From contig NZ_JACFSZ010000005.1 in the NCBI RefSeq assembly GCF_014805525.1, positions 1-64,000 on the forward strand: 64,000 bases of DNA, written 5' to 3'. Under the pieces are notes generated by a model, which saw nothing but the letters and a program-made list of their open reading frames with translations, was not told the DNA's origin and did not search any database. The stretch is from Rhabdothermincola sediminis. GTDB taxonomy: Bacteria; Actinomycetota; Acidimicrobiia; Acidimicrobiales; Acidimicrobilacustridaceae. The position numbers were made by a program, and so were the translations under genes. Below, piece by piece: positions 30,398-41,241 of this stretch; position 1 is the first letter of the stretch, and each line of letters starts with the position of its first letter.

Positions 30398-32917
30398 TCA
30401 CTCAGGCACGCCGACCACGACGAGAGCGAGGTCGTCCCGATCCGCTGAGGCGTCGAACGCCTCCACCGCGGCGATGACGCCTTCCGCGATCGCCTCCACG
30501 CTCTCACCCCTGCTCGCCTCGACGGCCTCCCGCAGCCCCTCGAGACCGAAGAACTCGACACCCCGCCGGGCTTCGGTGATGCCATCGGTGTAGAGGACCA
30601 TGAGATCACCGGGCCCGAGGAGGAGCTCGCGCTCGTCGAGGCGGATGTCCTCGAAGACGCCGAGAAGCGTTCCCTTGGCCCTCAGCGCACGGAGGGGGCC
30701 GCCGCCCTGGGAGACCAAGAGCGGTGGGTGGCCGGCCGACGCCCAGCGAACCCGCACCCCGCCCGATCCCACGGCCAGCCGAGCCAGCACTACCGAGCAG
30801 AACCGGCCGGTGGGGTCGCTGCTCCGCAGGGAGTCGTTCAACGCCATCAGTACGCTCGCCGGGGAGCGGTTCATGATCGACGCGGTGTGCATGCCATGGC
30901 GGGCCAGAGCCGTGAGGGTCGCGGCCTCGGGCCCCTTTCCGCAGACGTCGCCGATGGACAGACCCCATTCGTCCTCGGCCAGCGGGAACAGGTCGTAGAA
31001 GTCCCCACCGACCTCCTCGCTCCCCGGCCGGTAGCGCGCTGCGAGCGACAGCCCTGGGATCTCGGGCAACCGGGGAGGGAGCAGCTCCAGCGCCTCGTCG
31101 AGCGGGGCTCGGCGGTAGCACTCCAGGACTCCCACCAGCTCGCCGGCGACATGGATGGGGTGGGCGACGCCGCCACGGAGCCCGGCTGCCAGCGCTGCGG
31201 GTGCGCGGAGGAAGGTGGGATCGTGGCTGGCATCGGTCACGGTCTCCATGCGGCCGGATTCCCACACCTGTCCCGGGAGGCCCGTCCCTCGGGTGAAGTG
31301 GACCTGCTCGGAGGCCTTCACGAAAGAGGCGTACGCACTCGGGGAGGAGGTCCAGCCGTGCTCGCGGACCAGCGAGCCCCCCTCGCCTTCGAGCCAGAGC
31401 TGGGTGAGGTCCCACCCGAGATGCTCACCGATGGCTTCGAGGATGAGCGGCAGCGTGTCGACGATCGGTGGCTTCTCGGCGAGGACCTTGGTCACCGCCA
31501 GCTCGGCTCGCGTCCGGCGCTCGCTGTGCACCCGGTCGGTGATGTCCGAGCAGACGCCAGCCATGCCGATGAGCGCTCCGGACTCGTCGAGGATCGGCTG
31601 CCCTGCCCCTTCGAGCCAGCGGAGGTGCCCGTCGAGGCGAACGATCGGGTACCGGTACTCGAAGGTGCGCGGCTCCGCCACCGCGCGCTCGATCGCTTCG
31701 ATGGCCGCAGCGCGGTGGTCCGGATGGATCCGCTCCACGTAGGTCTCGAAGGTCCCGGGGAACGAGCCTGGCTCGAATCCGTAGATCGTCCAGCGCCGGC
31801 GACCACGAGACCTCACCGGTGGCCATGTTCCAGGTCCAGTTCCCGGCCTTCGCGGCGGCGAGCGCGACCTCGAGATGGGTGTGGGCCCGCCGGAGCTCGC
31901 TCGCGAGGACCCGTTCGGCCTCGAGGGACCGAGCGTTGGCGATGGCGACCGCCGCCTGGCGGCTGATCCCGATCGCGAGTCGCTGGTCGTCGCGCGTGAA
32001 TCGGCCGGGCTCGACGTGCCAGAGCACGACCGCCCCCACGACGGTCCCGTCCGCGAGGCTGACGGGCACGCCGAGAAAGCTCCGAACCGGTGGGTCCCCG
32101 GACGATTCCCGGTGGGGTGCCATCGAGCCGTTCGGCGGGGAGGTCGTGACGTCCTCGTGGCAGACCAGCTCATCGGTGGTGAAGACCTCGGCGAGCAGCG
32201 GGGTCATCCAGGCCGGGTCGGGCGCCCCGACCACCGCGGCTGCGCCTGTCGAGAGGGTCGGCTCGGGCGGCGCGTCGTCTCCGCGGAAGAAGAAGGCACC
32301 GGACGCCGTGCCCGTGAGGGTCGTGGCGGCGTCGGTGGCCATCTGGATGATCTCGTGGAGATCGAGCTGGCGGCTGATGGCCTGCCCGACCGCCCAGAGC
32401 GACTCGACGATGCACCGCTCGCGTTCGAGCTCCCGACGCGTCCGGCGCTCACGTTCGAGCAGCTCACGTGACTGATCGTGGCCGACGCGATCTGCCCCAG
32501 CATGGTGAGCAGGCGCTCGTCATCCGGAGAGAACCACGCTGACCGATCCCGCTTGCCGGCGAGGCGGATCACCCCCATGCACGTGCCGTCTCCCCGCAAC
32601 AGCGGTGCTTCAAGAACGGGCTCCCCTTCGGGTTCTCGGGACACGACGGAGGAGGACCGCCAGAGGTTCGAGCCGCCGGTGAGGTGCCGGACCTCGGCCT
32701 CGCGGGAACCGATGAGCTCCCGGGCCAGCTCGGCGAGGACACCGAGCAGCTCGTCGGGCGTCCCGGTCTCGGCGATCGCCCGCGACGCCGTAGCCAGGTC
32801 GGCCAGGTCGTCGGAGCCGGTCACCACCGTGAGTCTAAGAAGCCGATGCCCGTAGTCGGCCGCGTCGAAGGCCTCATCGTCGAGCTGTTCGGCGGCATCC
32901 TGCTCGTCGGGGCTCAT
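30398..32917 (-). pseudogene. GAF-GAF-PAS-GAF-SpoIIE phosphatase, two frameshifts and a likely deletion
   Basis: Three consecutive frames carry one protein. From ATG 32915-32917: MSPDEQDAAEQLDDEAFDAA and a first GAF domain, to about 32475. Then a second frame: ELLERERRTRRELERER, IVESLWAVGQAISRQLDLHE and a second GAF, to about 31790. Then a third frame: IYGFEPGSFPGTFETYVERI (PAS), another GAF and the PP2C/SpoIIE domain (SEEVGGDFYDLF, LSIGDVCGKGPEAA, GDLMVLYTDGITEAR), to the stop at 30398. Full length would be about 840 residues. The join LECYRRAPLDEALELLPPRL also lacks the usual 60-80 residue linker before the phosphatase domain. Either a decayed gene or sequencing errors. The phosphatase part alone is intact. 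Confidence 0.75.
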
Positions 32918-33047
32918 GCGAGCACGTGATCCACCCCAACCTGCCGCGATCTGAACCGGCCCGGCTTCCTCGCCGTTCCGGGGCAGGCCGGCATGGTCCC
33001 GGTATGAGCTGGGTAGGCAGGCGGCATCGCGTTGGGGGAGGTGTTGC

Positions 33048-33383
33048 ATGGAGCACGAGTGCTTGCGGCTGTCCCATGAGGAGGAGCGGCTCCTCGATGA
33101 CATCGCGGCCCACCTGCAGGACGACCCGGACCCACTCACCGTCACGGAGCGGCGCACCGCGGCACGGCGGCTGGTGGCGGGGGCGAGCGCGGTGCTGGCG
33201 GGGGCCCCGATGACGGTCGGACTCCTGCCGATCGCCGTGGCCGCGGCCTTCGTCGGCTATCTGGTGATGCTGCTCGGCGCGATCCTGCTGGCCGACACCG
33301 TGGTGGAGCTCGAGCGGCGGCGGCGCTTCGGTCTCGGCAACTGGTGGCGCCAGATCGACTGGCGCCGGTCGTCCCGGCCGTGA
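33048..33383 (+). CDS. DUF3040 family membrane protein
   Basis: 111 residues, ATG 33048 with GGGGGAG 8 bases upstream. The N-terminus LRLSHEEERLLDDIAAHLQD matches DUF3040 (LSEHEQRxLxxIExxLxxDDP). Two adjacent hydrophobic segments follow (about residues 48-66 and 68-84), then a basic tail. Found mainly in actinobacteria; function unknown. Its stop overlaps the GTG of the next gene (GTGA), so the two are translationally coupled. Confidence 0.75.
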   Translation: MEHECLRLSHEEERLLDDIAAHLQDDPDPLTVTERRTAARRLVAGASAVLAGAPMTVGLLPIAVAAAFVGYLVMLLGAILLADTVVELERRRRFGLGNWWRQIDWRRSSRP

Positions 33384-33919
33384 CGGTCCGGGCAGGTGTG
33401 AGAGCCGAGCCCTTCGGGGAGCTGCGCCGGCTCCAGGACGACGCGTTGGCGCGCCTGGCCGTGGCGTGCAGCGAGGACCCGCCCACTGATGACGAGTGGC
33501 ATGAGGTCAGCGCGGCGGTGGAGCGGTACCTGCAGGTGGAAGAGCGAGCAGTGTTGAGCGCGCACGAGCGTTCGGTCCCCTTCGGTCGGGAGCAGGCGCG
33601 CTGGGCTCGCGAACGACATCACGAGATCCGCTCGGCGCTCCTGGCCCGGCAGAGCGAGCACGACGAGGGTGCCAGCATGGGTCATGTGGTCGCAGCGCTG
33701 CGCCAGCACGTCGACATCATGAACGCCGAGGTGTACCCACGGTTGTGGCGCAAGCTCGACCGGGATCAGCTGTTCGCCCTCGAGCGCCGAGCCCGCGCGG
33801 GCGTCGATCCGGAGGGCATCGATCCGGAGGGTGATCACCCAGCCGGGGGCGACGGCCTGGAACTCCGTCTCCGCGTTCCCCGGACCGCGTCCGGGGAACC
33901 GGACATCCCCGCGTGCTGA
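33380..33919 (+). CDS. Helical protein, possibly hemerythrin-like
   Basis: 179 residues from GTG 33380, which overlaps the DUF3040 stop. Mostly helical with spaced His and Glu residues: QVEERAVLSAHERS, RHHEIRSALLARQSEH and VVAALRQHVDIMNAEVYPRL. The last segment resembles the H-x4-E-x3-P end of hemerythrin HHE domains (HVxxxExxVYPxL), which bind a di-iron site. Not every ligand can be placed with confidence. A disordered acidic/Pro-rich tail follows (residues about 145-179). Coupling to a DUF3040 protein suggests a membrane-linked role. Confidence 0.55.
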   Translation: MTVRAGVRAEPFGELRRLQDDALARLAVACSEDPPTDDEWHEVSAAVERYLQVEERAVLSAHERSVPFGREQARWARERHHEIRSALLARQSEHDEGASMGHVVAALRQHVDIMNAEVYPRLWRKLDRDQLFALERRARAGVDPEGIDPEGDHPAGGDGLELRLRVPRTASGEPDIPAC

Positions 33920-33927
33920 ATCGAACC

Positions 33928-34212
33928 TCAGCCGGGCAGCCGGTCGTGCAGGTGCCGTTCGAGGTGGGCGAGCATCGGGAGGATCTCACCGGCAGCGAGC
34001 AGGCGGCGGTGGCTCACGGCGGCCAAGTGCTCATCGACGATCTCGACGATCCGGTGGCTGCCACGTGCTGTCCGCAGGTCGAGCAGGAGGTCGACGACGG
34101 GCTCGACGGGGTTGTACGGGGCGAGGGTCTCTCGGGTGGCGGTGATCCGCACGAGCAGCTCGGCGCTGACGTCCAGGTCCTCCAGCTCGCCCATCTCACG
34201 CAACTCGCCCAT
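33928..34212 (-). CDS. Small helical protein of unknown function
   Basis: 94 residues from ATG 34210-34212, with GAGGGAG 6 bases upstream. Sequence is helical and charged (LDVSAELLVRITATRETLAP, LLAAGEILPMLAHLERHLHD). The His-rich C-terminus (HLERHLHD) recalls the end of hemerythrin-like proteins, but too little is there for assignment. The start lies in an imperfect tandem repeat of 18 bases (CTCGCCCATCTCACG twice), which gives MGELREMGELED. Convergent with the preceding gene. Confidence 0.45.
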   Translation of the reverse strand: MGELREMGELEDLDVSAELLVRITATRETLAPYNPVEPVVDLLLDLRTARGSHRIVEIVDEHLAAVSHRRLLAAGEILPMLAHLERHLHDRLPG

Positions 34213-34481
34213 CTCACGCTCCCTCGACCAGGCCGGTGCATCGGGTCTGTCACGGACCGGACACCTGTGCGGAGGCACTTACCCCGTCGGGTTCGAAGTA
34301 GTAGCCGGCCCGCACGCCCGGCAGGGTCGCGTCAGACCGTCCCGGCGGTGATGGGATGGGGCGCGTCGAGGACGGGCGTGAGACGCCGGTGGTTCCGGTG
34401 GCGCACCTACACTGCTGAGGGGTGAGCCGGGAAGCCTGGTCGGCGTCAGCTCGCCGCGACTGAGGAGGCCCACCACTGTTC

Positions 34482-36761
34482 GTGCTTCTCGCCGCCCATC
34501 TGCTCGGCGTCGCCGTGCTTCCGGCGGTGGCCCGCCGCCTCGGCTCCCGAGTGTTCCTCGCGGGAGCGATCGTCCCCGCAGCTGTGCTGGTCTGGGCTGC
34601 GGTGCAGGCACCGTCCATCGCGGACGGCGGATCGCTGGTGCAGGCTGTCGAGTGGGTCCCCGGTCTCGGCCTCGACCTCCGGCTGCGGCTGGACGGCTTC
34701 GCGCTGCTCTTCGTCTTCCTGATCTCGGGGATCGGGCTGGCGGTCTTCGTGTACAGCCGGTGGTATATGCGGACCGATCCTGCGAACGGCCGGCTCGCGG
34801 CCACACTCCTCGCCTTCGCGGGAGCGATGATCGGGTTGGTCGTCTCGGACAACCTGCTGGCCCTGTTCGTCTTCTGGGAGCTCACCACCGTCACCTCGTT
34901 CCTCCTCATCGGCAGCCAGGACACCGATGCAGATGCGCGCTCTGCGGCCCTGCAGGCACTGCTCACGACAGGGGTGGGTGGGTTGGCGATGCTGGCGGGC
35001 TTCATCCTGCTCGGCTTGCAGGCCGGGACCTTCACGCTCTCCGAGCTGCTGGCGAAGCCACCGTCTGGGGTGGTGACGAGCGTGGCGCTGGTCCTTGTGC
35101 TGGCGGGAGCGCTCACCAAGTCGGCCCAGGTGCCGTTCCACAGCTGGTTGCCGCGGGCCATGGCGGCACCCACACCGGTGAGCGCATACCTGCACTCCGC
35201 GACGATGGTGAAGGCGGGGGTCTTCGTGATCGCCCGGTTCGCGCCGGTGTTCGGGGAGGTGGCGGTGTGGCGACCGATCGTCGTCACTGCCGGGCTGGCC
35301 AGCATGTTCGTGGGCGGGTACCGAGCGCTCCGCCAGCACGACCTGAAGCTCCTGCTCGCTTTCGGGACAGTGAGCCAGCTGGGGCTGTTGGTGGTGCTGT
35401 TCGGCCTCGGGACTCCACAGGCCACGTTCGCGGGTTGCGCGTTGCTGCTGGCCCATGCCGCCTTCAAAGCCGGGCTCTTCCTCACGGTAGGTGTGGTCGA
35501 CCATCAGGCGAAGACCCGTGACCTGCGCCTGCTCGACGGAATGGCCCGTAAGATGCCCGCCCTGTCGGTGGCCGCGGGGATCTGTGCGGCATCCATGGCC
35601 GGCGTCCCGCCCTTGTTGGGGTTCGTGGCCAAAGAGCTCGCCCTGGAAGGTGTGGTGGCGCCCGATGCGCCTCAGCGGGTGCTGATTGGGGCTCTGGTGG
35701 TCGTGGGGGCGATGCTCACCGTCGCCTACAGCGCACGCTTCCAGCTAGGGGCGTTCGGCCGCGGCCGACCGGGACCGGACCGTCCTGTCGATCGACCGCC
35801 GCGACCATTCGTGGCCCCGGTGGCGATCCTCGCGGCCATCACGGTCGTGTGCGGACTCTTCCCCGCCACGCTCGACTGGCTCGTACAGGCGGCGGCCGGA
35901 TCGCTGGGTGCCGTGCCCGACTCCTACCTCGCGCTCTGGCACGGCGTGAACCTCCCCCTCCTGCTCTCGGCGGTCTCCCTCGCGGGGGGCGCGGTCCTGA
36001 TCGCCGTGCGGGCGCGGCTCGAGGCCGCGCAGGACGCGATGCCGACCGTCCCGAGCGCCGATCGGGCCTACGACGGCCTCGTCGATGGGCTGCTTCGCCG
36101 TGCCGCGGACGCCACCGGGCTGATGCAGAACGGCTCGCTGCCGGTGTACCTGGCAGTGATCCTGCTCACGGTCGTGACGGTGCCCGCCGCGGCACTGCTC
36201 CTGGATCCCCGATGGCCGCAGGCGCTGGCCCTGGCCCACACCCCGCTCCAGGGCTTCGTCGGCGCCGTCGCGGCGGTCGCCGCGATCGTCGCCTGCCGCC
36301 AGGGGCGGAGGTTCTCCGCCGTCCTGCTCCTGGGGGTCGTCGGCTACGCGATGGCTGGGCTCTTCGTCATTCACGGTGCCCCCGACCTCGCGCTCACCCA
36401 GCTCGTGATCGAGACCCTGCTCGTGGTGGTGTTCATGCTGGTCCTGCGCCGGCTGCCGGACGAGTTCCCGCCCCGCAACCGCCACAGCTCGCTCGTCGCC
36501 GCGAGCGTGGCGCTGGTCGTCGCGGCCTTCGTGTTCGTGTTCAGCCTGCTGTCGACCGCTTCACGCAGCACCCCGCCGGTGTCCGACGCCTACCTCGAGC
36601 GCGCTCAACCCGAAGCGGGAGGCCGCAACGTGGTCAACGTGGTGCTCGTCGACTTCCGCGGACTCGACACCTTGGGGGAGATCACGGTGCTGGCCGTCGC
36701 CGCCGTGGGCGTGGTGATGCTGGTCCGCGGTCGTCGCCACGAGGACGTGGGGCAGCCGTGA
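34482..36761 (+). CDS. mnhA: Na+/H+ antiporter subunit A (MrpA/MnhA)
   Basis: 759 residues from GTG 34482. The first 480 residues are a NuoL-like proton-channel domain (YSRWYMRTDPANGRLAATLL, HSWLPRAMAAPTPVSAYLHS, ATMVKAGVFVIARFAP). The C-terminal third has the DUF4040/MbhD-like and MbhE-like helices (APDLALTQLVIETLLVVVFM, VNVVLVDFRGLDTLGEITVL) that are part of MrpA. AGGAGG at 34463-34468 is 13 bases before the GTG but 7 bases before an in-frame CTG at 34476, so a CTG start (giving FVLLAAHLLG) is possible. First gene of a seven-gene operon for Na+ export and pH homeostasis in the membrane. Confidence 0.92.
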   Translation: MLLAAHLLGVAVLPAVARRLGSRVFLAGAIVPAAVLVWAAVQAPSIADGGSLVQAVEWVPGLGLDLRLRLDGFALLFVFLISGIGLAVFVYSRWYMRTDPANGRLAATLLAFAGAMIGLVVSDNLLALFVFWELTTVTSFLLIGSQDTDADARSAALQALLTTGVGGLAMLAGFILLGLQAGTFTLSELLAKPPSGVVTSVALVLVLAGALTKSAQVPFHSWLPRAMAAPTPVSAYLHSATMVKAGVFVIARFAPVFGEVAVWRPIVVTAGLASMFVGGYRALRQHDLKLLLAFGTVSQLGLLVVLFGLGTPQATFAGCALLLAHAAFKAGLFLTVGVVDHQAKTRDLRLLDGMARKMPALSVAAGICAASMAGVPPLLGFVAKELALEGVVAPDAPQRVLIGALVVVGAMLTVAYSARFQLGAFGRGRPGPDRPVDRPPRPFVAPVAILAAITVVCGLFPATLDWLVQAAAGSLGAVPDSYLALWHGVNLPLLLSAVSLAGGAVLIAVRARLEAAQDAMPTVPSADRAYDGLVDGLLRRAADATGLMQNGSLPVYLAVILLTVVTVPAAALLLDPRWPQALALAHTPLQGFVGAVAAVAAIVACRQGRRFSAVLLLGVVGYAMAGLFVIHGAPDLALTQLVIETLLVVVFMLVLRRLPDEFPPRNRHSSLVAASVALVVAAFVFVFSLLSTASRSTPPVSDAYLERAQPEAGGRNVVNVVLVDFRGLDTLGEITVLAVAAVGVVMLVRGRRHEDVGQP

Positions 36762-37207
36762 AACGCAGCGTGATCCTCGACCGGTGCGTGAGAGCCGAGT
36801 TCCACACGCTGGTGCTCATCTCGCTCTTCCTGCTGTTCGCAGGGCACAACCAGCCGGGAGGCGGCTTCGTGGGCGGGCTCGTCGCAGGTGCCGCGCTCGG
36901 ATTGCGCTTCCTGGCCGGCGGGATCGACGAGGTCCAGCAGGCCGCCCGCTTCCATCCGTTCGCGATCATCGGCGCCGGTCTGCTCCTGGGAGCAGCGACC
37001 GCGCTGGTGCCCCTCGCCATAGGCGACCAGCTCCTCCGATCGGCGAAGGCGACCGTCGACCTCCCAGTCGTCGGATCGGTCCATCTGAGCAGCTCGCTCG
37101 TCTTCGACGCCGGTGTGTACCTGGTGGTCGTCGGTTTGGTCCTGCTGATGCTCCGGGCACTCGGTGAACCCGACGACGGCGGGTCTGACCGGGAGGTCGT
37201 GGGGTGA
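36758..37207 (+). CDS. mnhB: Na+/H+ antiporter subunit B (MnhB)
   Basis: 149 residues from GTG 36758, overlapping the mnhA stop by 4 bases. Contains the MnhB signature HTLVLISLFLLFAGHNQPGG followed by GFVGGLVAGAALGLRFLAGG, with four membrane helices. Structural/proton-path subunit of the Mrp complex. Its stop overlaps the next start by 4 bases. Confidence 0.92.
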   Translation: MKRSVILDRCVRAEFHTLVLISLFLLFAGHNQPGGGFVGGLVAGAALGLRFLAGGIDEVQQAARFHPFAIIGAGLLLGAATALVPLAIGDQLLRSAKATVDLPVVGSVHLSSSLVFDAGVYLVVVGLVLLMLRALGEPDDGGSDREVVG

Positions 37208-37652
37208 GCGTCATCATGGCCGCCACCATCGCCGTGCTCTTCGGCGCGGGGACCTATCTGCTGTTGCAGCGGGCACTCACGCGCGTCGTGCTCGGATTGG
37301 CGCTGATAGCGCACGCCGCGAACCTGCTGCTGCTGGAGGCGGGCGGGCCGCCCGGCGCACCGGCCCTCATCGGAACGACCGACGAAGCGGAGATGTCAGA
37401 CCCGCTTCCGCAGGCACTCGCTCTGACCGCGGTCGTCATCAGCTTCGGCATGACCGTGTTCCTGCTGGCCCTCGCGTACCGGAGCTGGAAGCTCACCGGC
37501 GACGACGAGGTCGAAGACGACGTCGAGGATCGCCGGATCGCACGGCTGGCGGCAGACGAGCGTCACCGGCACGACCATGCCCACGGCGGCAAGGATCAGG
37601 TGGTCATCGATCAGCAGACCGAGTGGGGCGCGTCGAGTCGGGAGACAGGGTG

Positions 37653-37653
<1 letters not shown>
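37204..37653 (+). CDS. mnhC: Na+/H+ antiporter subunit C (MnhC, NuoK-like)
   Basis: 149 residues from GTG 37204 (GTGA overlap with mnhB). Three NuoK-like helices: ATIAVLFGAGTYLLLQRALT, VVLGLALIAHAANLLLLEAG and DPLPQALALTAVVISFGMTV. After the last helix there is a charged tail of about 50 residues including ERHRHDHAHGGKD, longer and more His-rich than usual for MnhC; it may bind metal or simply be disordered. Functions in the proton path with subunits A and D. Confidence 0.92.
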
Positions 37654-39124
<1,471 letters not shown>

Positions 39125-39128
<4 letters not shown>

Positions 39129-39646
39129 GGCCCTCGGCCGGCGGTGGGCTCAGGCGGACACCGACGTGGATGGGGGCCGCTGGCGTCGTGGCGTGGCTCG
39201 TCCTCGTCTGGCTCGCACTCTGGGGCGAGGTCAGTCTCGCGAACCTCCTGTCGGGGGTCCTGGTGGCAGCGGGACTGCTGATCGCCCTTCCGCTCGGGAG
39301 CAGACTGGCGCCGGTCCACATCCGTCCGCTGGCGACGGCCAAGCTGGCTGCGGCGTTCGCCTGGGCACTGGTGGTCTCCACGCTGGAGGTCGCGCTCCTC
39401 GTGCTCCGGCCCGGCCCCGCGCACCAAGGCGTCGTGGCCGTTCCACTGCGCACCAGGTCCTCGGTGGTGCTGTTCATCGTGGCGAACATCACGAGCCTCA
39501 CGCCCGGAACTCTCACCGTCGATGTCGACGAGCCGTCTGCCACGCTGTTCGTCCACGCGTTGACCGCTCGGGAGACGATCGACGTGCGGGCGCGTGTGCA
39601 GCGATTCGAGCACCTGGTCAGGCGAGCCGTGGGGGAGGAGCGATGA
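39125..39646 (+). CDS. mnhE: Na+/H+ antiporter subunit E (MnhE)
   Basis: 173 residues from ATG 39125 (ATGA overlap with mnhD). Two N-terminal hydrophobic helices, then the MnhE core: VVAVPLRTRSSVVLFIVANI, TSLTPGTLTVDVDEPSATLF, VHALTARETIDVRARVQRFE. The TPGT segment is the family hallmark. Essential for assembly of the Mrp complex in characterised systems. Confidence 0.92.
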
Positions 39647-39903
39647 CGTTGGCGGCGAACCTCTCGTTCGGTCTGCTCACGCTGGCGGCCTCGCTGGCCA
39701 TGGTACGGCTGGTGCGCGGCCCCAGCCTCGCGGACCGCATCGTCGCGACGGACCTGCTGATCACCATCCTGGCGCTCGGCTTGGCCGTCGAAGCAGCTCG
39801 CACCAATTCGGGCGCGTTCCTCTCGGTGATGCTGGTCGTGGCGGTGCTCGGCTTCCTGGGTACGACCACCGTGGCGCGATTCATCGAACGGCGAGGAGCC
39901 TGA
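39643..39903 (+). CDS. mnhF: Na+/H+ antiporter subunit F (MnhF)
   Basis: 86 residues from ATG 39643, overlapping mnhE by 4 bases, with GGGGGAGGAG just upstream. Three helices and the MnhF motif VRGPSLADRIVATDLLITIL. It is required for function in characterised Mrp systems. Confidence 0.9.
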   Translation: MTLAANLSFGLLTLAASLAMVRLVRGPSLADRIVATDLLITILALGLAVEAARTNSGAFLSVMLVVAVLGFLGTTTVARFIERRGA

Positions 39904-39904
39904 G

Positions 39905-40264
39905 ATGATCGAGATCGTTGCCGGGGTAGCGATGGTCCTCGGTTCGGTGCTCGCCCTGATCGCCGCGATCGGCGTCGTACGGTTGGGTGACCTGTTCTCC
40001 CGGATGCATGCGGCCACGAAGCCGGCGACCCTCGGCCTGGTGCTCGTTGCTGGTGGCGCGGCGCTGGTGGTGTCGGATCTCTCCGACGCCGCTCGGCTCC
40101 TGCTCGTCGTCGCGCTGCAGTTCCTCACCGCGCCGGTCGGCGTCCACATGGTCGGCCGGGCTGCGTACCACACACCCAGCACACGCTCGCGGCAGATGGT
40201 CGTCGACGAGCTGGCGGAGTTCGAGCGACGGGAACATCGTCTGCCGCGCTCGGGTGGTGACTGA
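39905..40264 (+). CDS. mnhG: Na+/H+ antiporter subunit G (MnhG)
   Basis: 119 residues from ATG 39905, one base after the mnhF stop. Three helices with the MnhG core GVVRLGDLFSRMHAATKPAT and LQFLTAPVGVHMVGRAAY. Last gene of the operon; its stop lies 3 bases before the convergent crotonase stop, leaving no room for separate terminators. Confidence 0.92.
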   Translation: MIEIVAGVAMVLGSVLALIAAIGVVRLGDLFSRMHAATKPATLGLVLVAGGAALVVSDLSDAARLLLVVALQFLTAPVGVHMVGRAAYHTPSTRSRQMVVDELAEFERREHRLPRSGGD

Positions 40265-40267
40265 TCG

Positions 40268-41092
40268 TCATTCGCTGGTCGGTCCCGTGAACCGCGGAGC
40301 CCGCTTCTCACGATGGGCCGCGAGGCCTTCAGCTGCGTCTGGACCGGCGAAGCCGTAGAACTCGTACGCGAGCGATGCGTCGAAGACTGGGCCGAGCATC
40401 CGGTACCAGTGATTCAGCGTGTGCTTCGTCCAACGGATCGCGCTCTGCGCACCCAGAGCCATCGAGGTCGCGATCTCGATCGCCCGATCGTGGAGCTTCT
40501 CGTCGTCGACGCACAGTGACACCAACCCGATGCGCTCGGCCTCTTCACCGGTCAGCGGTTCGCACGTCAGGAGGTGGTACTTCGCCTTCGCCATGCCGCA
40601 CAGCAGTGGCCAGCAGATCGCGGCGTGATCACCGGCGGCAACGCCCAGCCGGGTGTGCCCGTCGATGATCTTGGCAGTGCGGGCGGCCACGCTGATGTCG
40701 GCGAGCAACGCCACGACCAGGCCCGCGCCGACTGCGGGCCCCTGGATCGCCGAGACGATCGGTTTCGAGCAGTTGATCACGTTGAACACGATGTCCCGGG
40801 CCTCGCGCAGGACCCGAGTCCGCGCGGCGTAGTCCTCGAGCAACGACTCGACGAGGTCGAAGCTCCCCCCGGCGGAGAAGGCCCGCCCGGCACCCTCGAC
40901 GAGCACGACCCTGGTGTCGGGGTCGCGATCGACGGTGATCCAGACGTCGGCGAGCTCCCGATGCATGGCGGGGCCGACCGCGTTGAGGTTCGGGGCATCG
41001 AGGACGATGCGCAGGACCCCGTCGACGGGGCGCTCGAAGCGCAGTGTCCGAAACGTGTCGTAGCCAGCTCCGGCAGTGCTCGGTGTGGTCAT
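40268..41092 (-). CDS. Crotonase/enoyl-CoA hydratase family protein
   Basis: 274 residues, ATG 41090-41092. Crotonase motifs: [20 protein letters not shown], first oxyanion segment [15 protein letters not shown] and second [20 protein letters not shown]. In place of the usual Glu in the second active-site region there is [20 protein letters not shown], so a hydratase is not assured. The C-terminal helix ([20 protein letters not shown], then HREKRAPRF) matches the family's end. It has its own upstream gap of 150 bases to the methyltransferase stop and is probably a single transcription unit. Confidence 0.8.
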   Translation of the reverse strand: MTTPSTAGAGYDTFRTLRFERPVDGVLRIVLDAPNLNAVGPAMHRELADVWITVDRDPDTRVVLVEGAGRAFSAGGSFDLVESLLEDYAARTRVLREARDIVFNVINCSKPIVSAIQGPAVGAGLVVALLADISVAARTAKIIDGHTRLGVAAGDHAAICWPLLCGMAKAKYHLLTCEPLTGEEAERIGLVSLCVDDEKLHDRAIEIATSMALGAQSAIRWTKHTLNHWYRMLGPVFDASLAYEFYGFAGPDAAEGLAAHREKRAPRFTGPTSE

Positions 41093-41241
41093 CGTCAGCC
41101 TCGGGTCGCGGGATCGTCACGGACACTAGGTGATGGTGGGGTGTTCTGTGGCCCCCGCATCGGGGTGGATCTCGCCTCGAGGCGAGAGGGTCGGGTGCCG
41201 TCGGGCTCCGGCCTTCGACGCGCCCCGGTGTCTCCCCGCAC

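Noticed and set aside
34385-34413. Possible promoter before the Mrp operon (TACACT at 34408-34413)
   Set aside because: The -10-like hexamer is acceptable, but no -35 at 16-18 bases is convincing.
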